A stretch of 5,031 nt of DNA, from NCBI GenBank assembly GCA_031262005.1, contig JAISIO010000133.1, positions 1 through 5,031 of the forward strand. The letters are read 5' to 3'. Origin of the DNA: Bacteroidales bacterium (GTDB lineage Bacteria > Bacteroidota > Bacteroidia > Bacteroidales > UBA1715). Position numbers and translations under genes: made by a program. Position 1 is the first letter of the stretch, and each line of letters begins with the position of its first letter. The notes below the pieces were generated by a model. It had not been told where the DNA came from. It was given only the letters and a program-made list of their open reading frames with translations, and did not search any database. This document shows positions 1 through 5,031 of this stretch, piece after piece.

Positions 1-120
1 TGATACCCATTAAAACTTTTTGATTGTACATTTAATAGTAAATTCAATTTTGCATACGATGCCACTATCGTGGGTTCATTATTTTTTAATTGATTATCAC
101 CCATAATAAATAGTTATCAA

Positions 121-1080
121 TCACTCAAAAACCTCAAACTTCAACTTTCGCCGAGGGTGTTTGGTTGTTAAAATTCGCTTTTGGCTTTCGGTGTTGATGT
201 GTGTGTAGATTTGGGTGGTGTTGATGCTGCTATGCCCCAACATACCTTGAATGTAGCGAATGTCCACGTTTTCTTCGAGCAACAGCGTGGCAAACGTGTG
301 GCGAAACGAGTGTGGAGTAATCTTTTTTGCAATACCTGCTCGTTGCACATACTGCCGCAGCATCAGCCTGACCGACTGGGTGGAAACAGGCTTTCCTATA
401 CGGTTTATGAAAAAGTTTTGTTCATCTTCTATGTGGTCGGCGTAGAGTTTCTTGTATTTTTTCAGTAACGATTTAATGTCGGGATTGCATAGTTGAATAA
501 TCCGTTCTTTGCTGCCTTTGCCAAGCACTTTAATGCTTCCCGTTTTCAGGTCAATGTCGGTTGTTTTCAAGTTGCATAATTCGGAAATGCGCAAGCCGGT
601 TGCAAAAAGAAGTTCAATCATGGCAATGTTCCGAATTTGAGCCTTATAGGTATAACAGTCCGGTTTCGAGTTGCCGTTCAGGTCTTCGTACAATAGGCTA
701 AGAATCTTTTTCACTTCGCCTATTGTCATTACCGTAGGCAGTGTTTTCGTTTCTTTCAGTTTGATTTTTATTTTTCGGAAAGGATTAAAAAAATCATCGT
801 TTTCGTATTCCAAGTAGTTGAACATGGCTTTGAGTGAGGCTATTTTGCGTTTCACCGTTTTGGGTTTGAAGTGATACACCGACTGTAAATAGGTTTTTAT
901 CAATTCTTTCGATACACTGCAAATAGCTGGATTGCCTTTCTGTTTATTGATAAATGATTGAAATTGCTCCAAATCAATGGAATAGGCGTTAATCGTTTTG
1001 GGACTTAGATTTTTCTCATACCGGCAATGAAGAATAAAATCGTTGATGCAATCACTGAGACGAACTGTTTTTTCTGACAT
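121..1080 (-). CDS. Tyrosine recombinase / site-specific integrase (XerC/D-like)
   Basis: The gene encodes a 319-residue phage-integrase-family recombinase, which cuts and rejoins DNA at specific sites through a covalent 3'-phosphotyrosine. The N-terminal SAM-like core-binding domain spans about residues 8-100 (motif YEKNLSPKTINAYSIDLEQF). The catalytic domain spans about 115-305 and has the full set of active residues: R164 (ATGLRISEL), K188 (GKGSKER), H257 and R260 (HSFRH), H283 (LGHSS) and nucleophile Y292 (TQIYTH). About 16 extra polar residues (near 133-149) precede the Arg motif compared with typical XerC/D. I chose the ATG at 1078-1080 because it gives the usual family length and starts right before the core-binding domain. 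The frame stays open to 1344, but that stretch is translated repeat DNA. No excisionase or other mobile gene is adjacent, so the target site is unknown. It could be a housekeeping-like Xer protein or the integrase of a decayed element. The family call is firm; the role is not. Confidence 0.93.
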   Translation of the reverse strand: MSEKTVRLSDCINDFILHCRYEKNLSPKTINAYSIDLEQFQSFINKQKGNPAICSVSKELIKTYLQSVYHFKPKTVKRKIASLKAMFNYLEYENDDFFNPFRKIKIKLKETKTLPTVMTIGEVKKILSLLYEDLNGNSKPDCYTYKAQIRNIAMIELLFATGLRISELCNLKTTDIDLKTGSIKVLGKGSKERIIQLCNPDIKSLLKKYKKLYADHIEDEQNFFINRIGKPVSTQSVRLMLRQYVQRAGIAKKITPHSFRHTFATLLLEENVDIRYIQGMLGHSSINTTQIYTHINTESQKRILTTKHPRRKLKFEVFE

Positions 1081-1107
1081 ATTTATTGAAATTTTAAAAT
1101 AAGGCAC

Positions 1108-1144
1108 AAAAAAAGCAGTTATAATCGGAACTATCACTGCTTTT
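1108..1144 (-). terminator. Intrinsic terminator-like hairpin upstream of the recombinase
   Basis: On the minus strand AAAAGCAGT pairs with ACTGCTTTT (1136-1144 with 1111-1119). A second inner stem, ATAGT with ATTAT, closes a TCCG loop, and a run of seven T follows. It ends only about 27 bases before the recombinase start codon. No gene lies just upstream for it to terminate, so it may block read-through from the repeats or glgP, or act as a leader attenuator. The fold is clear from the sequence; its function is inferred. Confidence 0.72.
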
Positions 1145-1165
1145 GTAGGGCTAACGGCGTATTTA

Positions 1166-1301
1166 CACAAAGAAAATAGTGTTCTTAGTGAAATCCCTTG
1201 TGAACCTTGTGGTAAGAAAAACAAACCGCAACGTTCGCAAAGATTTACGCAAGGCACACAAAGCCATAGCGACCTTTGCGGTAAACGTTGCGCTCTTTGC
1301 G
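1166..1301. repeat. Array of CTTTGCG/CACAAAG-type heptamers in alternating orientation
   Basis: Degenerate 7-mers occur in three blocks. Block one, forward: CTTAGTG 1184, CCTTGTG 1196, CCTTGTG 1205. Block two, reverse: CGCAACG 1227, CGCAAAG 1236, CGCAAGG 1248, CACAAAG 1257. Block three, forward: CTTTGCG 1274, CGTTGCG 1286, CTTTGCG 1295. A lone CACAAAG sits at 1166, and a possible CTTGGTG at 1322. Within blocks the starts are 9 or 12 bp apart in alternation, giving a 21-bp period, and adjacent blocks can pair as inverted repeats. I recall similar CACAAAG-rich tracts scattered between genes in Bacteroidetes genomes, but could not check. The 9/12 spacing is a multiple of three, which keeps reading frames open and makes false ORFs on both strands. 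Confidence 0.8.
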
Positions 1302-1350
1302 GTAAAAGAATTTTATGAACACTTGGTGTTTTATCTAAATTCATTTGGTA

Positions 1351-1521
1351 AAAACCTCTTTTTCACCTCATAATTTAACAAAACGACCTCAGTAGGACTG
1401 GTTAAACACCCGCCCAATCAACCTCATTCCCTTATTAAACGCAATGAGGTTGGAATATGTATTATTGCTTTTATTCTACTGAGGTTGTTTTGTTATTACA
1501 ATTAGGTAGAAATGAGGTTTT
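1351..1521. repeat. Long nested imperfect palindrome (three concentric inverted repeats)
   Basis: Three arm pairs share almost one centre. The outer pair 1351-1371 / 1501-1521 is imperfect (AAAACCTC pairs with GAGGTTTT at its ends). The middle pair 1376-1395 / 1476-1495 matches at 19 of 20 positions, the exception being G1385 opposite T1486. The inner pair 1419-1428 / 1443-1452 (CAACCTCATT with AATGAGGTTG) is perfect over 10 bp. Between middle and inner arms are two unpaired segments of exactly 23 nt each, and the tip is a 14-nt loop. Every arm carries an ACCTC/GAGGT motif. It contains no ORF. It could be a decayed MITE-like element, a recombination site folded as a single strand, or a structured RNA; the sequence does not decide between these. 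Confidence 0.8.
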
Positions 1522-1583
1522 CATGCCTCTTGTTTGGTGTAATTTTGGAGCTTTGCCAAGTAGTCATAAAGGAATTTATACAT

Positions 1584-1622
1584 AAAAAAATGGCTCCAGA
1601 GCAATTCCGAAGCCATTTTTAG
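1584..1622 (-). terminator. Intrinsic terminator of glgP
   Basis: On the minus strand AAAAATGGCT (1620-1611) pairs with AGCCATTTTT (1595-1586). The stem continues inward through five more pairs, two of them G-T, to a short ATTGC loop. It is followed by a T run to 1584 and begins about 18 bases after the glgP stop codon. The A/T-flanked stem could also work on the plus strand, but no plus-strand gene reads into it. Confidence 0.85.
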
Positions 1623-1638
1623 AAACAAAGCTATAGTA

Positions 1639-4200
1639 TTATAACCATTTTACATAAGGGAAATCTTGACGATATGGCAAGAAATCGGCATACGGATACA
1701 TACGCACACTATAATTGAATATACCTGAGTGATTTGGCGTTACATCTAATTCGTATACAGCAAGATTGTCTTCCATTTTTACAAATTTGTAGGTGTCGCG
1801 TGAAACGGTTTCGGTTACGCCTTCTTTATTCGTTTCGGTAATTACAAAATCAAAACGAATATCTTCGGGTTTCAAACCTTTCAAATCTACTTTTACGGTT
1901 GCTTTGTACGACTGACCAAGTACCAAAGAATCGGTTACTTTCAAATCGTTCATCACCACATAAATAGAATCCCACACTTCGGCTACATTCTTTTTCCATT
2001 GGTAAATTTCTTCGGCAACTGCATAGTTATTATCACACACCATACGTTTGCGAGCTTCCAATTTTGAGTAAAAACGATTATGATAATCTTCAATCATTCG
2101 TTTTGTGGTAAATTCCGGTGCTATTTCGGCAATACATTTTTTCACGTATTGCACCCATTTGTGAGGAATATTGTCAATACCTTTATCGTAGTACAACGGC
2201 ACAATTTCATTTTCCAAAATACTGTAAATAGTTTCAGCATCTAAACGGTTTTGGAAATCCTGATTTGTATAGGTGCGTTTTTCTGGCAATGCCCAACCTG
2301 CTCCTTCTTTGTAACCTTCGCACCACCAGCCGTCTAACACGCTAAAATTCATTGCACCGTTCATTACGGCTTTCATACCACTTGTTCCCGATGCTTCGAG
2401 TGGACGAGTTGGGGTATTCAACCAAATATCAACACCTTGCACAAGTTTGCGCGCCAAGTTCATATCATAATTTTCAAGGAAAATAATTTTACCCAAAAAT
2501 TCGGGCAATTTCGATATGCGCACAATTTCTTTAATTATATCTTGACCCGGTTTATCGTTCGGGTGAGCTTTTCCAGCAAAAATAAATTGTACCGGTTGTT
2601 CGGGATTGTTCACAATTTTGCTCAAACGATCTAAGTTGCTGAACAACAAATAGGCACGTTTATAGGTTGCAAATCGGCGAGCGAAACCAATTGTAAGCGT
2701 ATTTTTATTAACCGATTGAATAATTTTAAGGAGTTTTTTCGGATCTTCATATCGTTCTGTCCACGTTTTGCGCAAACGCTCTTTCACGAAATTAACCAAT
2801 TTTTCGCGTTGTGCTTGGCGAATATCCCAAATTAAATCATCGCCTACAGAATGAATTTTGTTCCAGTGATTTTTGTTCGATTGATTATCCAAAAATCCGT
2901 CGCCGAATGTTGCGGCGTATAATTTTTGCCATTCTTTTGCAGTCCATGTTCCGTAGTGTACACCATTGGTAACATAGCCTATGTGCGATTCGCTCACATC
3001 GTAACCGGGCCACAAATCTTTGAACATATCTTTCGATACTTCACCGTGCAAACGGCTCACCCCGTTCACTTCTTGCGATGTGCAAATAGCCAAATTACTC
3101 ATTGAGAAATTTTCACCATGATTATCGGCATACATTCTACCCAAATTCATAAATTCGTTCCATTGCAATTGCAAGCGTTCGGGAAATTGTCCTAAATAGG
3201 TCATCATCAAATCTTCGGGGAAAGAATCGTGTCCGGCTGGAACTGGCGTGTGAGTGGTGTAAAGCGTAGATGAACGAACTATTTCCAACGCTTTGGGGAA
3301 TGGAAAACTTTCGTGTTTAATCAATTTGCGCAAACGCTCAAGATTGATAAATGCAGCGTGTCCTTCGTTACAGTGGAACACGTCTATTTTTTCTCCCACA
3401 GCTTCCAAACAGCGAACACCGCCTATACCAAGTAACATTTCTTGTTTCAAACGGTTTTCGTTGTTACCACCGTAAAGGGCGTGAGTTATTGTTTTATCTT
3501 CATCGCTGTTTTCGGCAATGTCGGTGTCGAGCAAATACAATTTGATACGACCTACGTTCACCAACCAAATTTGAGCATTCAAAATGCGTCCGGGCAGACC
3601 TACTTGTACGGTAATATTATTCCCTTTCGCATCTTTCACCAACTGAATAGGCAATTGCGAAGGCGATTGTGGCGTATAAATAGCCATTTGCTCACCGTCG
3701 AGCGAAAGTTGTTGTTGGAAATAGCCGTATTTATACAAAAAACCTACAGCAACCATGTTAGTATTGGTGTCGCTGGCTTCTTTCAAATAATCGCCGGCAA
3801 GAATACCCAAACCACCTGAGAAAATTTTCAAAGAATCGTCCAAACCATATTCCATACTGAAATAACCGATACGAGCTTTTGAAGCATCGGGTTTGAGCGA
3901 AACATATTTATCGAATTTTTCAAGAATTGCATGATAGCGTGCCATAAATCCTTGATTTTTCTCAAGTTCTTGCAGGCGTGCCATGCTTATTTCTTTCAAT
4001 ACGTCAATAGGATTTTGTGTTTCTTGCCACAATTGTTCGTCAATTTCCTGAAATAAGTCTTTTACTTCATAATTCCAAGTCCACCATAAATTTGATGCTA
4101 ATGTATTGAGTCCCTGCAAGTTTTTCGGGAAACTCGAAAGAACAACCATATTTTTCCACTGCGGAGCATTATGTTTGTTTTGATTAAGATTTGCTGTCAT
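1639..4200 (-). CDS. glgP: Alpha-glucan (glycogen) phosphorylase, GT35 family, DUF3417-containing form
   Basis: This 853-residue cytoplasmic enzyme belongs to the family that releases glucose-1-phosphate from the non-reducing ends of glycogen or maltodextrin, using phosphate and pyridoxal phosphate (PLP). Residues about 15-100 form the DUF3417-type N-terminal domain (LASNLWWTWN at 34-43). The catalytic part begins at GYFSMEYGL (112-120) and SGGLGILAGDYLKEASD (128-144). Further motifs are HCNEGHAAF (276-284), TTHTPVPAGHDSF (315-327), GFARRFATYKRA (505-516) and FAGKAHP (541-547). EASGTSGMKAVMNG (602-615) contains the expected PLP-binding lysine K610. Residues from about 745 look like the beta-rich C-terminal extension seen in this subfamily. 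Length is normal and no key motif is missing. The ATG at 4198-4200 follows an A-rich leader without Shine-Dalgarno, as is usual in Bacteroidetes. A promoter lies just upstream and a terminator just downstream, so it is probably monocistronic. No glycogen synthase or debranching gene is in view. Glycogen or maltodextrin preference cannot be told from sequence alone. Confidence 0.96.
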   Translation of the reverse strand: MTANLNQNKHNAPQWKNMVVLSSFPKNLQGLNTLASNLWWTWNYEVKDLFQEIDEQLWQETQNPIDVLKEISMARLQELEKNQGFMARYHAILEKFDKYVSLKPDASKARIGYFSMEYGLDDSLKIFSGGLGILAGDYLKEASDTNTNMVAVGFLYKYGYFQQQLSLDGEQMAIYTPQSPSQLPIQLVKDAKGNNITVQVGLPGRILNAQIWLVNVGRIKLYLLDTDIAENSDEDKTITHALYGGNNENRLKQEMLLGIGGVRCLEAVGEKIDVFHCNEGHAAFINLERLRKLIKHESFPFPKALEIVRSSTLYTTHTPVPAGHDSFPEDLMMTYLGQFPERLQLQWNEFMNLGRMYADNHGENFSMSNLAICTSQEVNGVSRLHGEVSKDMFKDLWPGYDVSESHIGYVTNGVHYGTWTAKEWQKLYAATFGDGFLDNQSNKNHWNKIHSVGDDLIWDIRQAQREKLVNFVKERLRKTWTERYEDPKKLLKIIQSVNKNTLTIGFARRFATYKRAYLLFSNLDRLSKIVNNPEQPVQFIFAGKAHPNDKPGQDIIKEIVRISKLPEFLGKIIFLENYDMNLARKLVQGVDIWLNTPTRPLEASGTSGMKAVMNGAMNFSVLDGWWCEGYKEGAGWALPEKRTYTNQDFQNRLDAETIYSILENEIVPLYYDKGIDNIPHKWVQYVKKCIAEIAPEFTTKRMIEDYHNRFYSKLEARKRMVCDNNYAVAEEIYQWKKNVAEVWDSIYVVMNDLKVTDSLVLGQSYKATVKVDLKGLKPEDIRFDFVITETNKEGVTETVSRDTYKFVKMEDNLAVYELDVTPNHSGIFNYSVRMYPYADFLPYRQDFPYVKWL

Positions 4201-4254
4201 TGTTTTATTTTTGTTTGTAATTTATGTACGTTACGAATGCCTGTAAATTTTGCG

Positions 4255-4286
4255 CAAATATAACGTATTATATTGTAATTCAAAAA
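4255..4286 (-). promoter_or_regulatory. Bacteroidetes-type promoter for glgP
   Basis: On the minus strand TATATTTG (4262-4255) matches the Bacteroidetes -7 consensus TAnnTTTG exactly. TTTTTG (4286-4281) fits the -33 TTTG box, with 18 bases between the boxes. Transcription would begin near 4248-4250, giving a leader of about 50 nt before the glgP ATG. A perfect 10-bp palindrome, TTTGCGCAAA (4249-4258), overlaps the -7 box and the expected start. The match is seen directly; activity is inferred. Confidence 0.7.
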
Positions 4287-4295
4287 GAGCGGTCT

Positions 4296-4313
4296 AAAAA
4301 TTTCCTGCGGAAA
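4296..4313 (-). terminator. Possible weak terminator of rimM
   Basis: On the minus strand TTTCC (4313-4309), a GCA loop and GGAAA (4305-4301) form a five-pair hairpin followed by five T (4300-4296). It starts about 17 bases after the rimM stop codon and just upstream of the glgP promoter. The stem is short, so termination may be partial and some rimM transcripts may continue into glgP. Confidence 0.42.
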
Positions 4314-4330
4314 ATGCCTTTTCAAGCACT

Positions 4331-4852
4331 TTATTCGTTCAATCCCAACAATCCTTCGGGAATATTCATTGTAATCGAACGCTTCTGTTCGTCAATTTCC
4401 ACAATCCATTCATCAACCAGAGGAATTAATATGTGCGTGTTTTCAGCTGTTTCCACTTCCAGCAATAGCTGCATGGGATATTCCAACACAGAGGTAATCT
4501 CTCCCACCTCAACGTGAGCCGCATTGAAAAGCGTATACGAAACAAGGTCGTGATCATCATCATTCTCAACATCGTCGGTTTGTTCTATGTACATTCGCAT
4601 TCCGGCAATTGTTTCGGCATCGTCTACCGAATGAATATCACTAAATTTAAGATACACATTATTGTTTTTGCAAAAACATTCTTCTATAAAGAACGGCACT
4701 AACTTGTGTTGAATATCGAGCAACACATATTTCCGTTGTGCAAGTTCGTCGCTTTCTATCGTTTTAAGCGCAACGATCACAGTTCCGTTTCCGCCGTAGG
4801 GTTTTACCACATAGCCTATGGGTTGGCATTGTTCTATGAGAGGGAAAGTCAT
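4331..4852 (-). CDS. rimM: Ribosome maturation factor RimM
   Basis: RimM (173 residues, the usual length) is a cytoplasmic assembly factor that binds S19 and helps mature the 30S head and 16S rRNA processing. The N-terminal RimM barrel starts with GYVVKPYGGNGTVIV (13-27), matching the family pattern G-x-V-x-K-P-x-G-x-x-G. The pattern DDAETIAGMRMYI (77-89) closes that domain. An acidic linker (DDVENDDDHD, 93-102) follows. The PRC-barrel C-terminal domain spans about 102-170 and ends in ILIPLVDEWIVEID (141-154) and NIPEGLLGL (163-171), a typical RimM ending. The start is the ATG at 4850-4852, eight residues before the first conserved segment. No Shine-Dalgarno sequence is visible. It lies downstream of rpsP, as in the classic rpsP-rimM-trmD-rplS order, but trmD and rplS do not follow and a terminator separates it from rpsP. 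Its own promoter is unclear; TACATTTT at 4903-4896 is a poor -7 candidate. Confidence 0.93.
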   Translation of the reverse strand: MTFPLIEQCQPIGYVVKPYGGNGTVIVALKTIESDELAQRKYVLLDIQHKLVPFFIEECFCKNNNVYLKFSDIHSVDDAETIAGMRMYIEQTDDVENDDDHDLVSYTLFNAAHVEVGEITSVLEYPMQLLLEVETAENTHILIPLVDEWIVEIDEQKRSITMNIPEGLLGLNE

Positions 4853-4857
4853 GGATT

Positions 4858-4890
4858 AGGAGTTAAGAAGTTGGAGGAGTTAAAGAAGTT
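4858..4890. repeat. Two-copy tandem AGGAGTTAA(A)GAAGTT repeat
   Basis: AGGAGTTAAGAAGTT (4858-4872) is followed two bases later by AGGAGTTAAAGAAGTT (4875-4890), which differs only by one extra A. It fills the space just upstream of the rimM ATG and would lie in its 5' leader, as a CT-rich RNA on the minus strand. I recall purine-rich GAGTTAAGAAGTT tracts between genes in other Bacteroidetes, but have not verified it. Confidence 0.65.
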
Positions 4891-4921
4891 ATTAGAAAAT
4901 GTAACGTGTACAATAGCGCAT

Positions 4922-4967
4922 AAAAAAAAGCCTAACAAGAAAGCGGAACTTTCAAATTAGGCTTTTT
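4922..4967 (-). terminator. Intrinsic terminator of rpsP
   Basis: On the minus strand AAAAAGCCTAA (4967-4957) pairs perfectly with TTAGGCTTTTT (4935-4925). Inside it a second stem, GAAAG with CTTTC, closes a TTCCG loop. A run of eight T follows at 4929-4922. It begins about 18 bases after the rpsP stop codon. The longer T run on the minus strand shows it serves rpsP, although the plus strand also has five T. Confidence 0.88.
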
Positions 4968-4985
4968 CTATAAAGATTTCTACAT

Positions 4986-5031
4986 TTATTCCGCTGCCGG
5001 AGTTTCTTCGGTAGCTGCTTCTACTTCGGCA
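4986..5031 (-). CDS. rpsP: Ribosomal protein S16, C-terminal end (partial)
   Basis: Only the last 14 complete codons are in the window; the gene continues beyond the right edge. They read AEVEAATEETPAAE followed by a TAA stop at 4986-4988. Bacteroidetes S16 proteins carry a long Ala/Glu/Pro-rich C-terminal extension of this kind, and S16 typically lies directly upstream of rimM. The call therefore rests on tail composition, strand, the terminator that follows and the rimM neighbour, not on any conserved S16 domain, which is outside the window. Another gene with an acidic Ala/Glu tail is possible but less likely. Confidence 0.75.
   Translation of the reverse strand, partial: AEVEAATEETPAAE

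Noticed and set aside
89..121. ATTGAT/ATCAAT inverted repeat after the recombinase
   Set aside because: Six AT-rich base pairs with a 21-base gap and no T run; expected by chance and not a good terminator.
1166..1301. CRISPR-like array
   Set aside because: The units are 7-mers that change orientation, with no long direct repeats or unique spacers of 30 bases or so.
1081..1344. N-terminal extension of the recombinase to give 407 residues
   Set aside because: It is translated repeat DNA with a terminator inside it; the 319-residue form has the normal family length and domain start.
1179..1373. Plus-strand ORF of 64 residues
   Set aside because: It runs through the heptamer array and is kept open by 3-multiple spacing; its repetitive Lys/Ala/Val composition resembles no known protein.
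1351..1521. Standard integron attC site or insertion sequence end
   Set aside because: No GTTRRRY core at the right end, no transposase gene and no clear target duplication. A TTTGGT hexamer at 1344-1349 and 1534-1539 is too short and not flush with the arms.
3442..3819. Plus-strand ORF of 125 residues inside glgP
   Set aside because: It lies fully antisense to conserved catalytic parts of the phosphorylase and shows no recognisable domain.
4224..4517. Plus-strand ORF of 97 residues over the glgP-rimM gap
   Set aside because: It is mostly antisense to the end of rimM and covers the glgP promoter; no domain is visible.

Overview
The window looks like a Bacteroidota (Bacteroidetes) chromosome, probably of the order Bacteroidales or close to it. 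The evidence is AT-rich DNA, A-rich leaders without Shine-Dalgarno sequences, a good match to the -33 TTTG / -7 TAnnTTTG promoter type upstream of glgP, and an Ala/Glu-rich C-terminal tail on the apparent ribosomal protein S16. Every recognised gene lies on the minus strand, so transcription runs from high to low coordinates.

In order of transcription, the window starts with the last residues of rpsP (4986-5031), followed by a strong terminator (4922-4967) and a short AGGAGTTAA-type tandem repeat. Next come rimM (4331-4852), with a weaker terminator candidate after it, and a promoter followed by the 853-residue alpha-glucan (glycogen) phosphorylase gene (1639-4200), which ends at its own terminator (1584-1622). 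After that is a 558-base stretch without a credible gene (1081-1638), and then a tyrosine recombinase (121-1080). Positions 1-120 hold AT-rich DNA downstream of the recombinase, with only short dyads.

The genes look like separate units rather than one pathway. RpsP and RimM belong together (S16 and the 30S maturation factor that acts with it), but a terminator lies between them here. The phosphorylase is glycogen catabolism and has its own promoter and terminator. The recombinase is isolated from the rest by repeats and by a hairpin just upstream of its start.

The most unusual DNA is the gap between glgP and the recombinase. It contains a roughly 170-bp hairpin-forming element made of three nested inverted repeats with nearly the same centre (about 1436), and an array of CTTTGCG/CGCAAAG-type heptamers spaced alternately 9 and 12 bp and switching orientation (1166-1301). 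The heptamer array stays open in frame with the recombinase and creates a false 88-residue N-terminal extension. I see no clear evidence of a new multi-gene system. The best lead is the possible relation between the lone recombinase and the nested palindrome.
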